Part shown: one piece after another, positions 1 to 11,939 of the stretch | How the letters are laid out: each line of letters begins with the position of its first letter | How positions within the stretch are numbered: the first letter of the stretch is position 1 | Source of the DNA: Tachypleus tridentatus | Lineage: Eukaryota; Arthropoda; Merostomata; Xiphosura; Limulidae | Assembly (NCBI RefSeq): GCF_004210375.1 | Contig: NC_134834.1 | Location: forward strand, 141,207,009-141,271,008 | Length of the DNA stretch: 64,000 nt | Direction of reading: 5' to 3' | Notes under the pieces: model-generated | What the model was told of the DNA's origin: nothing | The model's input: the letters and a program-made list of their open reading frames with translations, nothing else | The model's database searches: none | Program-made: the position numbers and the translations under genes

Positions 1-1133
1 GTATAAATTGTCTAAGATACTGAACCAACCTAACTTGTGAACCTGAACAAATAGTATGGGTGTGATATATTTGTCCCTGAGGCAATCACAGTGATTTATG
101 ATAATATTGTGTTCTAGTTGCACTGACTTTTTTTTTACCTTTTCCTGTACACAATTATATGATTAGTGCTAGCTGAAAATAAGTAACAAGTGTGTTGAAA
201 TAAAAATCCTAAAATGTATTGTTGAGTAGTTTAATGCACTTATTTTTTAATATCTTTTATGATCTAATCAGTTTATTTTACACTAAGTCTTTGATAAACA
301 GTCATATAAAATTGTTTTCTTTTGATACCTATACAATAACAATGGAACAAATCCTACTCATCTGAAAACCCCTGATTAGAGTTTTCATAAAATAAAAAAA
401 GTGTTAGTTAAACTTGAAGTGTGGTAAACTGACTGACATCTAGTTCCTAGTTTTGTTTTTGGATTTTACTCATTATTGAAATCACATCACAATTAATACA
501 TAGTATAAATATCCACTGGAAATACTGTTTAAATAAAGTTACGATATGACAACCCTACAGATCCAACTATAGTATACAGATGCTAGGATATTTCAGTACC
601 AGTTGCTGGAATTAAGTTTTGCACCAAAGTCTTAAATGTATATATTTCACTGACATTTAACTTTGTTTGTACTGTTCTAAGGCCTGAATACACTTGATTC
701 ACAAAATAACAGACCATAGACAGTTTTTGGTAATTCATTCATGGGCAGAGAAAGAAACTGAAGAGATTTTGAATTTGGTATCCTACAGACCAAACGAATG
801 AAAGATAAATCGTGGGATCTATTTACCTTCTAATTCCATTTCTGTTGCTAGAGTTTATAATACATTCTGATACTGTTCAAATTTTTTTTATCTCAAATAT
901 TCTACTAAAAAAAAAGTCTAAAACAAATTTTTACAATTGAGAAAGAAATTCTTTACTTGCTTTGTTTGATAAACTGTGGTGTTTTATTGACTGATATGAA
1001 TTTACAAACGATTTTGTGTAATGCCAAAAATAAAAAAGCAAGAAATATAGTTCATAACATTTTAGACCTCACTCCATATTTTTGACAGGTAATTTTATCA
1101 TTATCATGCATCAAATACCTTGGTTTAATGATA
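1..1133. other. AT-rich, no gene seen
   Basis: I read both strands and see no recognisable protein, RNA gene or repeat boundary. Base composition is strongly AT-rich with frequent stops in all frames, as expected of intron or intergenic DNA. Confidence 0.6.
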
Positions 1134-1308
1134 GTACTATTTCAAAATTAAATCTGCTTAAATGCAACTATCTTAAAATTCATAAAACATTTTAAAATTG
1201 GTTTCATAATGTGAGATTTTGTACTATTTCGAAAATTAAATCTGCTTAAATGCAACTATCTTAAAATTCATAAAACATTTTAAAATTGGTTTCATAATGT
1301 GAGATTTT
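1134..1308. repeat. Tandem duplication, two 87/88-bp copies
   Basis: The unit beginning gtactatttc and ending gtgagatttt is present twice head to tail, 1134..1220 and 1221..1308. By eye the only difference is one extra g near the start of copy two (ttcaaaatta versus ttcgaaaatta). Such near identity in AT-rich DNA points to a recent local duplication, although an assembly artefact is possible. Confidence 0.95.
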
Positions 1309-2097
1309 CCACTAAAACGGCTTTTATGTAAGTTCTGTATCAGATTACACTAATAAAAATGAAATTTGTTTCCTTATAAACACTAACTGAAAACCAAGCA
1401 TTCAAGCTCAATATCGACATAGATGACTAGTGTAACATAAAGAAACACTGGATATTATTTTTACACTATTCATATGGGTAGGGAGTTTAAAAAATGGTTT
1501 ACATGGGCGACAGTAAAATAAATACAACAAACATCTTATTTATTTATATACTTTTATTTTATCAGAAAAAATCAAAGGACAGTATCATGTGTGTCAGTTT
1601 AATCCTGGTACTCTAGTCTGAGACACAGTGAACATGGGGATTGATCACCATGTACCTTTAGAATGGTGGTCAAAAGAGCCAATACAATTTTTCTATTAAT
1701 ACTTCCCCTTGATAATTCAAAGCAACTAAATGTATTGTTCCAAAGTGTATATATTTCCAGCTCACTGTCTGCTTCCATGCCAAAACTTAGTAACAATATT
1801 TTTTAATGATGTCCATCATGAATTACACTACAAAATATTCATCCTTTAGTACATTTTTCAACTGAAAGAAATATCTCTATGTTAAATAGCACAAAATAGT
1901 TACCCTTCAAATGTACTTGAGTAAAATTATACATTTTTTCACAAAACTGTCAATATAAATATAAAACTATAATTGGGTTAACAGGGTAAGCTAGATTATC
2001 TACTGTAAACAGTTTCATATTAAATACAAGTTATAAATTTGCCAGAAATAGACTTTTAGTTGTGTCACAGTTATTGCTTTAATGTTTAATCATGCAT

Positions 2098-2145
<48 letters not shown>

Positions 2146-4159
2146 TACATGCATTTTTGCATGGGGGAATTATTATTAAAGGTGAAAACACAAGTTTTAC
2201 TGCAAAAAACAACTACATAAAAATTTCCTCAATTTTTAACTGATTTCTTTTGTTACCGCTTTTCATGTCTGTATGTATTTTGTATAATTTCTTTCCTATG
2301 CCTGGAACAAGACAGTTGTCAGTTAGTGTGTGCTAATAAATATGCTGGAGTTTTATTGGGTCTTTCATTTTGAAATAAATGTATTTTAAATATTCAGGTT
2401 ATGGTGATTCTGATTATAAACACCTTAAGCCATGATACAACCACTTCTCTTAATCATTTACCTTTTTCAAAAGAAAAAAATTTTAAATGCATTGTTTCTG
2501 TTTTCCTAGAATAGATTTATCTTAATAAAATCTCTTAAAATCAAAGTTACTCACCAGATTTTGCAGTCTTACAGAAAAATAAATTACTATAAATGTACAT
2601 GTGCCATAACACTGATAGTACCAAATTTGGCTTCACAAAATTTGGCATGCTGTTACACAAGTCCTTTGCAGACAAAAAAATCAAAATTTTCAATTAAGTA
2701 TATTTATTTGCAACTTTGTTCATAAATATATAGAGTAAGGGGGTTGACTGGTCTTTATGAAAAGTAATTTTCATGTTAAAATAAAAGTATTTTCTTCATC
2801 TGAAACTTTTCAAACATCATTTGCATAACCTCTAAAATTTCTACATATGATTTTTTTTCCAGAAAAATTTTTGCACTGTATCTGTTATTTTCTCTACCAA
2901 CAATACTATATTGGGTGGGTGGATTTAACTGACTTTGAATTGTACAAAATTAAGAAATAAACCTAAATTACTCTTTCTTTCTTTTTTTTTTCTAGAATGA
3001 CAGAAATAGTAGCTATACTACAACTGTTTATTTTAAGTACCTTATAATTTGTAACAGTATAGTTTTTATATACTAATGGTAGTACTAAAATAAATATATT
3101 TTTATGTAATTAAATAATGCAATTAAGAATACAGAATAATAATACACAGAAAACATATTGTCCTGTATCATAATTTTCTGGCTTGCCAATTATTTGATAA
3201 TATCCTAAAGAAATGCAGTTAAGCTCTTCAATGTAATTTTTGTAAGAAGAAATTAAAAACCAAATAACAAAATATACTGTGTTATGTATAGAAAACAACA
3301 AATTACATCATTTAACAGATTAAAACTTTAGGTTTCTATTGGGTATAAATAATATTAGTGTGAAACATTAAAGAGAAATATTGGCATGTGTGAAAATGGA
3401 ATGCAACAGGTGGGTATGATTATCTAGTTCAAGGTTTGTAGACAAATAACAATGAGAACTATAAAAGTTACACTTTATCTCTATTATAATGAGCAATCTA
3501 TGTTAAATTTCTTATTTTTTGGAGGGGTGTTCAATAAAATAGAGGAAAGAGATAAAAAAGCAAATGTGAAAATTTTCATATTAGGGGAGGTTAAGAACTT
3601 ATTAACAAAGTTACAAACTTAAAAACTTGTATTAAAATTTGGTTGACTAGTTATATCAAGCTTATCTGTGTACATTGATAATAAAATGCTGGATATAAAT
3701 TTTGAAGTATAAAAGTTTGTGACATGGACACTTTGACCTGCATAAAGTGAAAAGGTTAACAAATAAATATCTTTAAACATAGTCACCACATACGTATTAC
3801 ACCTAAACATGTTCTCCAAGAAAATTTAATAGTCGTATTACTAAGCAGGTAATTTCCCTTCACTATTACAGTTTTTATGGCTAAGTTTTGGTTGTCAGGA
3901 GATGGGACAAATTTGCCAACATTGTATAAAGAAAATAACAGATAAAATATAAAGTTTTATTGAAAACAAGTATTTGAAATGTATTTAGGGGGTTTTCAAA
4001 TTATACAAGTGAAATTTGAGATTTTGAGATGAAGAAGATTATTTTTAATCTTAACATGAAAATCAGTTTCCACACGGACTAGTGACAAAAATACTCAATA
4101 TATTAACAGAAAGTTCTTTTCTTTAGTTTATTAAACATACTTCACTAAAAGTGTATTAT
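1309..4159. other. AT-rich, no gene seen
   Basis: No protein homology recognised on either strand. Short open frames here have no known motif. The only structured feature is the AT/AC microsatellite at 2097..2150. Confidence 0.55.
2097..2150. repeat. Compound (TA)n(CA)n microsatellite
   Basis: About 14 TA units are followed directly by about 11 CA units. This is an ordinary dinucleotide microsatellite and likely polymorphic. Confidence 0.95.
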
Positions 4160-4262
4160 AAAGACAGCTGATATGGGTATTAAAACTTTAATTAAAATAA
4201 AATACAGAACAACATTTTGACCTTCTTAGGTCACCATTGGGTTAACAAAGAGAGTTTGCAAC
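4160..4262 (-). repeat. Penelope-type terminal repeat fragment
   Basis: On the minus strand this contains the phrase aagaaggtcaaaatgttgtt followed by an A/T-rich stretch ending near gttttaatacccatatcagc. The same phrase occurs near 9.5, 10.5, 18.2, 47.8 and 49.1 kb, and at 10.5 kb it lies directly 3' of a GIY-YIG endonuclease reading frame. I therefore read it as an orphan Penelope-like element terminus. No coding part is attached. Confidence 0.6.
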
Positions 4263-5312
4263 TTTTTACTTCAAATGGTTTTCTTGTCATCATAAATTAA
4301 TTCACTAAAAATAGAATTATTTTATGTGAAGGACTTATAATGTTTTGAAAATATATATATATATTACATTAAAAGTCAGTAGTATGACAATTATGAAAAG
4401 ACTAAACAAGTACACAGATGTCATGTGGACGGTCAACCAAGCCTGTTTTAGAGAGCTAAATCTGAATGAAGTAATCCACTTATAATAGCCAAGAGAAAGC
4501 AATATTTTGTGTATTAATTGCAACCAAATAACAATGTATTCAGTTAATGAGCTTTAAACAAAAGACCACTGTTAAAACTAAGAGCATGAAGTGTAACATA
4601 GCATGGAATATTGGTTGAAAAATGTTATAGTGATTTAAAGTAAAACATGATTTTATAAGTTTATAAAAAAACAAAAGTAATTGTAATTATGTAATTAATT
4701 TAAAACTAATATTTAGAAATGAAGTTGTCTATTAATAAACAAGACAGGTAAAATACAAAAATTGATCAAAATCAGAAGGGAAGCTTATAAACTTATTCAA
4801 CTGAATTTCATTAACAAAGATGAAGCCTATCACATCACTTGATTATCTGCACTCTAGAATACTGCCATGGAACTGGTTACACATCTGAACTATCATTTAG
4901 TGTACCAAGACTTTAACTTGTATATATTGTTAAATTTTAAGTAGTTCAAAACCAGTTTCATTAATGAAATATTAGTTTCAGTACATATATTTAGTGGGAA
5001 TTTTTGTCAAGGATACTTTAAGTTTTTAAATCTTTCACTATATGTAAACATACTGCAGAAATACTGGTAACATGAACATTCAAAAAGTGTGAAGTTTCTC
5101 AAGAAAAGAGAAGTGTTCTTCATAATATTAGACATTTAATAACATACATGCTGAGCAGAGCATGATTGAAATACTATTATTATATGCTCATCTGATTCTT
5201 GAAACTAGATACAGCATTTAGTGTTTAAAAATGTAATAGGTCTAATACTAATGTCTAATGAGAAGTATAATTAATTATAATAATACATTGGCAGCATTTA
5301 CACTATATAAAA
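4263..5312. other. No gene seen
   Basis: AT-rich sequence without recognisable coding potential; it includes a short (AT)n run near 4352. Confidence 0.5.
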
Positions 5313-5740
5313 ACCAAAAGAAACCTGGTATTCAGCTAGCTAACAAGACTGGTAATAAAGGAATTAGTTACTTTAGAAAACAGAGTAACTGACTTTTTAA
5401 TAAAACTTGCAAAATCAGTTGACAAGACTGACATTTATGAACTTTAATACCTTAGAAAACAACATGATAGAAAACTGGTGGTAAATCAGGTATAAAACTG
5501 ATAAAAAACTGGTACTCCATCAGGCAAGAAAAGAGTTATAAATAATTTAGTGCTGTATCATAAAACTGACAGAGAATTATGTGGAGTGATAAAGAAAACT
5601 GGTTTCTCAGTCAGAGCAAGACTAACAATAAACAGTTTGGTACTTTAAACTTATTTTAAACATGGTTTAAAATAAAGAAATCTGGTTCTAAATGAGATAA
5701 CAAGATTTACAATAAAAACATCTGAAAGTGAAAACTGAGA
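5313..5740. repeat. Degenerate minisatellite, unit about 70-90 bp
   Basis: A phrase like aaaactggt..tcag..aacaagact..aataaa..ttagtacttta recurs roughly six times with heavy divergence (starts near 5321, 5403, 5471, 5504, 5596 and 5687). Spacing is irregular and copies are partial. I see no coding frame across it. It looks like an old tandem array. Confidence 0.45.
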
Positions 5741-7794
5741 AAGTATTAAGGTGTCATATTAAATTTGTAACATTGATATACAAGTTTACATACAGTTCTT
5801 AAAAGAGAAAGAATATACATAAAGCAATTCATACCTTCTGTCTTGTAACCTATCTATTTGGTCATCATACTTTACTACATAACTATCAAATGATTTGTGT
5901 ATTCCTGTTACATAATACAAATTATTAGCTTCATTTTTATTCCTCAAAATAACATCATCAACTTATAGATTTTGAAAATATTTTCTAAAAACACCACCTG
6001 TTAACACTACAATATAAAAATTCTTGAGTTTTTTATAGAAATTACAAGCAAATAAAAATAAAACGTGAATGTTACTTATGTGCATGTTAGCTATTAACTT
6101 ATTTTATTGACTGGAATTTAATTAAACATGATTTATTCTCTTCAGAAATCACACTAGCTGAAGTAGCACTCAATTTATTTAACTAAGCCTTAGACTGACC
6201 TTAAAGCGTGGTATTCAGGCACACTGATGTCCAACACAGTTTTAAGTACCTACAAAACACGTCTGTAAACGTTTTACATAATTTCAAACGTGGACAGCAC
6301 ATTAAAATCAAGCTAATATTATTGTAAAATTAGTAAAGAAATTTTATTCAAACATTTTACTACTAGACTATATGTTTGTTAAGACTACAACTGGATTATG
6401 TAGAAGAGAGTAAGATGAGGTTTAAATGTCTTCACATGAAAGAGATAAGATCAACAATATTATGATAACGCACGTGTTCAAAATAGCACTTCAATTTAGT
6501 GCAAATAATGTTAAGTCGTTTCTATTATATAACACGTTTTATGTGTGAGTTACAAATTATTATGTTATAAAGTTTTTTTTAAGTGTGTAGTATATAACCA
6601 TAGAGAAAGTTGAGGCATTAATCACTTTCGATATTCTTTCGTTAATCATGGTATAAGTTTTCATTTTGGGAAAGGAGTTCTACTTTCGTATGAAATTCCT
6701 CGCCTCAGACTGGGAAGGTACCAGGGCCAACACCATCGTTTGTTCAATTATTACCATCCCAATTAAATACATCAAGTCGAATATATTTATTATTATTATT
6801 ATATATTTCTCGCAAAAGTTTACTATAGTGAACTGCACTAAACCTCAATAATTTAGAAGTGATAAAAGTTAGCAAATTATTTTTCGAAAAAATTTTAATA
6901 AAGAAAAGTGTTTTTAAAATACAGTTGAAAAAGCGATAATGTTTGGTAAAGTGGATTCGAAAAAGTACATTACATTTATAGCGTTCTAACAGTCAGGCCG
7001 AATTAGTAAAATTCTTATAAAACTTCTTGAGAAAATAGTTACTTTTGTAAATGTTCATTTACCTCTACTTTATGTCTATTTACGTCTTGTAATATATTAT
7101 AATGCTTAATTTTAATTTCACGCCCTGCAAATTTACGTTCACATGGGAAAATTATATGCTGACGCTGGCACACTTTATTTTAGTTTTATAAGTATGTAAT
7201 TCTAGAATAGTTTTGTTGTACAAGGAAGTTTTAAAATCAGATTTTAGATATTAAACGTTGGGTCTTAAAGTAACTTAATTCCTTTAATTAAGAACGGAAA
7301 AGCTGAGCCATTATATAGCAAAAAATATGAAATAGTTTATAACTTTAGAAAATAATTATTGTGTTTAGAAGGTATGCTGTTTATTTATATTTAATAGTTG
7401 GTCAATTATTAATACTAACCATCGTTATACCTATACACGTTCTGGATTTAGTATTATCGTATTACAATCTTCCTCTGTTAAATATTTTAATTAAAACAAT
7501 GTAAATGCAATGGTAGCAAGATGAATACATTTATTTAAAATATTTGGATATATATACATAAATATTGCTTTCCTACTTTGATTTAATTGAGAGTATTTAT
7601 GTATAAGTACATGTCAACAGCACTTGAACTGTACAGATTGCATACCATGAAATGATTACAATGGGAATACTGTTTTCTTTTATCAGTGTTATGTCTGTTT
7701 GGATAATAATCATAGTGTAAAAAAATGTACATTTTAAATCTTCTATATTATTCATAAATTATAAAAATCGCGATGTTGTTGTAAGTATATTTGG
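5741..7794. other. No gene seen
   Basis: AT-rich and without recognised protein or RNA features. The short open frame at 6666..6851 has no known motif and I treat it as chance. Confidence 0.5.
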
Positions 7795-8052
7795 TTTGTT
7801 TTGAATTTCGCGCAAAGCTACATGAGGTCTATCTGCGCTAGCCGTCCCTAATATAGCAGGGAAGATAGATAGTTATCACCACCCACTGCCAACTCTTCAG
7901 CTACTATTTTACTAAGGAATAGTGGGTTTGACCAAACATTATAACGACCCCATGGCTGAAAGAGCGAGCATGTTTGGTGTGACGGGAATTCGAACCTACA
8001 ACCTTCGGAATATGAATCGAGTGCCTTAACCACCTGGCTATGCCAGACCTGT
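7795..8052 (-). repeat. tRNA-derived SINE, family 1 (diverged)
   Basis: On the minus strand the element begins with a tRNA-like head (B-box-like ggttcgaattcc), continues through the body with cactattcc and accacccactg blocks, and ends gtagctttgcgcgaaattca with an A-rich tail. It matches the fuller copies at 33953 and 45456. This copy is diverged and lacks a clear target-site duplication. Confidence 0.85.
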
Positions 8053-9231
8053 TAATGTATACAACATTGAGTGGTTGGAAGAGTCAAGTGATGCTGTTCT
8101 CGGTATATATAACGAGTTGTTGGAAGAGTGAAGTGATTCTTGTATAAGTATATACAACCAGCTATGGGAATCAGCCAATTCGTAAAAACCTGTTAAAATT
8201 TCACGAGTTCTCCGAATCGGTTCTTAGCCTTCTGATGCATTAGGTGTACAATGTATTGACTGTGACTGTGGGGATTCTTGCTACATAAAGTCACGCGCAA
8301 TCACACAATTTTAAATTGGTACGATAACGTTTGAGATTAAATTTGCACGGGCCTCTGAAAGGACAGATCAGCCACCTTAGACGAAGGAAGAAGAGCATTG
8401 CCGTAGATTAATTTAGGCTTGCATTTTCGTCTGTGAAGATTTGGTATCAGTCATCTATCATATTTGGAAGAGATAGAGAAAAGAAGGTGAGTTTGAAAAA
8501 TGATGTTTTCTATGTAGACTTGTACGCTATTAACGTTGAACTGTGAGATTTAATGTTATTTTGTAGGTTAAAAGTTCACGGATTGGAGATTTAGCTTGGA
8601 TTGATGTTTTCGTTGTCGATCTTTTCAATACTAGTTGGTTAATATTGCTGCCCCTGACATATTTAAAGCCAAATTGTGTCAGTCAAACATTTAAATTAGT
8701 TAGACACGGACAAGTTCTTTTAATATGCATATTTCCAAAAATATTAAACGTAGTACGTGATGGGTCTGACAGTCTGAGGGAATAAAATACATCTCATTTT
8801 TTTGCTCGGGATACTGAATCTCTTTTTGCTTGTATTTTCATACTGACAGGATATGAAATTTGGATACCAGGTTCAGTAGACTAGTACTCACGTAGAAAAA
8901 CTATTTCAGTAATAGATATAAACATGCACCATAACACCATAGTTCTACATTTATGTTACAATTGTATGGCATGGAAAAACTATATTTCACTATATTTATG
9001 CTTGTTGATATATTCTTATCTTACATATAAAATTCCTTATGTAAGCGGAACAGAGTCACCTAAAAACAATATTTGTAAAAACACTTAAATGATAATTAAT
9101 TTTCTTTGTTTACATTCCGCCAAAAAAGATGATTATAAAAATAGTTTTCAAATGAAAATTTATAAAAATAATTATATATATATATTAGAACTTACGGTGA
9201 AAGTTTAATAAGAAGTTATATTCATAGATTT
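8053..9231 (+). other. Non-coding; possible untranslated first exon with splice donor
   Basis: No protein frame is recognised. A 46-bp unit (ggttggaagagt..aagtgat) is repeated two to three times at 8056..8200. At 8486/8487 the sequence agaaaagaag|gtgagttt is a near-perfect 5' splice donor after a more GC-balanced stretch, which could be the end of an untranslated exon on the plus strand. No start site or acceptor was found to support it. Confidence 0.25.
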
Positions 9232-9503
9232 AGTTTTTGTTTTATTTTGCGCAAAGCTACACGAGGACCATCTGCGCTATCCTTTCCTAATTTAGTAATG
9301 TAAGACTAGAGAAAAGGCAGCTCGTGATTATCACCCACCGCCAACTCTTGGGCTACTCTTTTACCAACGAATAGTGGGATCGATCATCACATTATAACGC
9401 CCCCACGGCTAGGAGGGCGAGCATGTTTGGCGCAACGGGGATGCGAACCCGCGACCCTCAGATTACGAGTCGCACGCCTTAACACGTTTGGCTATGCCCG
9501 GCC
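9232..9503 (-). repeat. tRNA-derived SINE, family 1
   Basis: A nearly full-length minus-strand copy: tRNA-like head ending ggccgggcatagcc at the high-coordinate end, B-box-like ggttcgcatcc, conserved body (cactattcgttgg, gagttggcggtgggtg) and the tail gtagctttgcgc at the low-coordinate end. It sits beside Penelope terminal sequence at 9505. Confidence 0.9.
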
Positions 9504-9504
9504 C

Positions 9505-9680
9505 TTTATGGGTAGTATGGATATTAAAACTTTAATTAAAATAAAGTACAGAATAACGTTTCAACCTTGTCAGGTTATCAAAGAGAGTTTCAACTGACTG
9601 TTGCCGGTACATGTCTTAGGGACAAGATTATAAACGGGTAGGGGATTGTAGGAGGCGTTGCAATTAGATGTTAGGATATT
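9505..9680 (-). repeat. Penelope terminal repeat, distal copy
   Basis: This aligns with 10440..10620: the same ggtcgaaacgtt-type core (here mutated to ggttgaaacgtt) and a related leader with gcgttgcaattagatgtt against gcggtattagatgttt. It is probably the terminal repeat belonging to the GIY-YIG fragment at 10040..10395, from which two SINE insertions now separate it. Confidence 0.6.
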
Positions 9681-9689
9681 GAGTAGTTT

Positions 9690-9929
9690 GATGTGTTTTG
9701 AATTTCGAGCAAATCTCCACGAGAGCTATCTGCGCTAGCCGTCCCTAATTTTTGCAGTGTAACACTAGAGGGAAGGCAGCTAGTCATCACCACTCACCAT
9801 CAACTCTTTTACCAAAGAATAATGTGACGGTCAATCCCACGATTTATACTTGCCCTTTCAGCCGTGGATTCGAACCTGCGACCTTCAGCCTATAAGTCGA
9901 GCGCCCTAACCACCTAGCCATACCGCGCC
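9690..9929 (-). repeat. tRNA-derived SINE, family 1
   Basis: Minus-strand copy with tail gtggagatttgctcgaaatt and head ending aggcgcggtatggc. The B-box-like ggttcgaatcc is intact, while the middle of the body is shortened relative to 45456..45728. Confidence 0.85.
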
Positions 9930-9964
9930 TACGTTAGAGGAGAGTAAACTAGTTATTACTAGTT

Positions 9965-10027
9965 ATAACGCCCTCACGACCGTCCGATTATGAGTCGAGT
10001 GCCTTAACCACCTAGCCATGCCAGGCC
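9965..10027 (-). repeat. SINE family 1 head fragment
   Basis: Only the tRNA-like head remains (ggcctggcatggctagg on the minus strand, then agtcgaa-like and ctcgtaatc-like arms). It abuts the preceding SINE and may reflect a broken dimer or a second insertion. Confidence 0.65.
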
Positions 10028-10039
10028 TATTAATTGGTA

Positions 10040-10395
10040 TAGGTATAAACATGATCCTTTTTATTGGTTCAATTTTATTTTGAGTTGTTGTATAATTAGG
10101 GCTTTGATTTTGCGCTTGTTTATACCCCTTTCTCTACTAAATTATTTGGATATTTTCTATGGTTATGTTGTGTTTATTTGATTTGCAGAGTTCAAAAACG
10201 TGGGAAGGTGTTTTTTTTTTTTGTGTGTTCTTCGAATCTGGTTTCCATTTTTCTGCTTGTTTTTTCCAATATAGAAGTTGTGGAAGTTGTTGCATTGTAT
10301 TTTATAAATAATGTTTGTGTTATGTTTTTCAGTGTAGTTTTTACATAGTATGGACTTTTGTTTTGTACCCGATTTTAGAATAAATTTGGTGTTTC
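10040..10395 (-). pseudogene. Penelope-like GIY-YIG endonuclease relic
   Basis: The minus strand encodes a decayed version of the GIY-YIG endonuclease seen at 10640..11000: CKNYTEKHNTNIIYKIQC is followed by NFYIGKNKQK and then a frame broken by a poly-T expansion (minus-strand poly-A) near 10211..10222. The GIY-YIG core is written FYIG here, as in many Penelope-like elements. It lies immediately downstream of a terminal repeat, so with its neighbour it forms a head-to-tail pair. Confidence 0.75.
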
Positions 10396-10600
10396 AGTGA
10401 TGTCGAGAAACCCACTTGTTGAGAAATTTATATGCAAAAACGGCTCGTTTGGGTTGAGAAAATATTTTACATAGAAGAGCGAACAACGTTTCGACCTTCT
10501 TCGGTCATCGTCAGGTTCACAAAGAAAGAGGTAACTGACCGGAAGCTGACCACATGTTTGAAAGGGGTTGTGTAACTGTGTGTCAAAATGTAGAGGGCGG
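10395..10600 (-). repeat. Penelope pseudo-LTR with hammerhead-like core
   Basis: This lies between two GIY-YIG copies. On the minus strand it contains CTGACGA (10514..10508), then GACC and GGTC able to pair (10506..10503 and 10496..10493), then GAAA (10492..10489). That order matches the conserved hammerhead core CUGANGA/stem II/GAAA. A leftover T between CTGACGA and the stem makes it non-canonical. Penelope-like elements are known to carry hammerhead motifs in their terminal repeats; activity here is inference. Confidence 0.55.
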
Positions 10601-10639
10601 TATTAGATGTTTGAATATATAATTTTATTTATTTTATTA

Positions 10640-11000
10640 TATTAATATAGGTATAAAGGCGTTCCTTTATATTGGTTTATTTAGGGTTTAAGTTGTTGTA
10701 TAAGTAAGGCTTCTTTAATTTTGCGTTTGTTTATGTTTGTTTCTTTATTTAGTATTTGAGTGTTTTCTATGGTTATGTTGTGTTTATTTGACTTGCAGTG
10801 TTCGAAAACGTGTGAAGGTGACTTTTTATGTTCTTTGAATCTGGTTTCCATTTTTCTACTTGTTTCTCCAATATAGAAGTCGTGGCAGTTATCACATTGT
10901 ATTTTACAAATAATGTTGATGTGGTGTTTGTCAGTGTAGTTTTTGCATAGTATAGACCTCAGTTTTGTGCCTGGTTTTTGAATAAATTTGGTATTAACTG
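10640..11000 (-). pseudogene. Penelope-like element GIY-YIG endonuclease domain
   Basis: An open minus-strand stretch of about 110 codons ends at a taa near 10694. It shows a cysteine pair (CKIQCDNC), the variant GIY-YIG core FYIGETSRKMETRFKEH, a conserved HVFEHCKSNKH block and a C-terminal KIKEALLIQQLKP. This layout is the endonuclease domain that Penelope-like retroelements carry after the reverse transcriptase. It follows the RT relic at 11138..11874 in the same orientation but not in one continuous frame, so the element is broken. The domain itself looks the best preserved in the cluster. Confidence 0.85.
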
Positions 11001-11137
11001 GAATGTCATATTTTGTTACTAATTTTTAATATAGCCAAATGTTGGTTATTTGTTTGTTGATGTCAGGAATATATGGTATACAGCAGTATATGGTTTCGTG
11101 GTTTTTGTGTTTATTTGATTCGTGAGCTGTATTTACT

Positions 11138-11874
11138 TTAGTTGGTGGTTGATTTTGCTTTTTTATTTGTTTGCTCTAGGTGTGTGCGTATAATGTTTTC
11201 TACGGTTTGTGGAGGAAACTTATTGATGTTGATGAAGTATTGTTTTATTTTGTCTAATTCATCGTTAATTTTATCTGGTGAGCATAGTTTTATGGCTGTG
11301 TTTATTTGGTTTCTTAGTATGTTGAGTTTTTGTTTTGTTTCATGTGCTGAGTCCCAAGGAATGTATAGTCCAGTATGGGTGATTTTTCGGTGGATTTCTG
11401 TTTTGAATTGTGTGTCGGTTCTTGTAATTTTGAGGTTAAGAAATGATATTTGATTGCTTTCTTCCTGTTCACATGTGAAGTTAATGTTGGGATGTATAGA
11501 GTTAATGTGATTGAAAAAATTAAGTATGTGTTCTGTAGATTTGAATCCCGCAACCGTGTCATTTACATATCTGTACCAGTATAGTGGTGGATGTAATGCT
11601 GTGTTAATTGCTTGTGTTTCAACTTGTGTCATAAAAATATTGGCTAGAACTGGTGATACTGGGTTGCCCATGCTTAGGCCATTTGTTTGTATATAGTTTG
11701 GTTGTTGAACATGAAGTTTGTCTTTATCGTGGTGAATTCTATGAGGGTTGCTAACTGGTTACTGGGAATTTCTATAATTGGGTTAGGGTCTCGGATATAG
11801 AGTTCTAAGGCTATCTTGCAGGCTTCAGTGGTTGGAACTTCTGTAAAGAGGGATATAACATCGAAACTGGCCAT
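11138..11874 (-). pseudogene. Penelope-like element reverse transcriptase (fingers-palm part)
   Basis: The upstream piece (11874..11674) has SFDVISLFTEVPTTEA, the first catalytic-aspartate block of Penelope-type RTs. After a frameshift close to 11672 the next frame opens with MGNPVSPVLANIFM and carries YRYVNDT in place of YADD, then a thumb region to a stop at 11138. RYVDD/RYVND with MG.P.SP is typical of Penelope-like RT and unlike LINE or Gypsy RT. The second catalytic aspartate has become asparagine (VND), so even the intact frame may be inactive. The N-terminal half of the protein is missing. Confidence 0.85.
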
Positions 11875-11939
11875 TAAGGCTTTATGATTAAGTTGATTTA
11901 GATTAGACTTGAAATTAAAAGAGTCTTTGATGAATGAGC

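Noticed and set aside
6666..6851. 61-codon plus-strand frame
   Set aside because: No recognised motif; low-complexity isoleucine-rich end typical of AT-rich chance frames.
11142..11453. 103-codon plus-strand frame
   Set aside because: Antisense to the Penelope-like reverse transcriptase thumb region.
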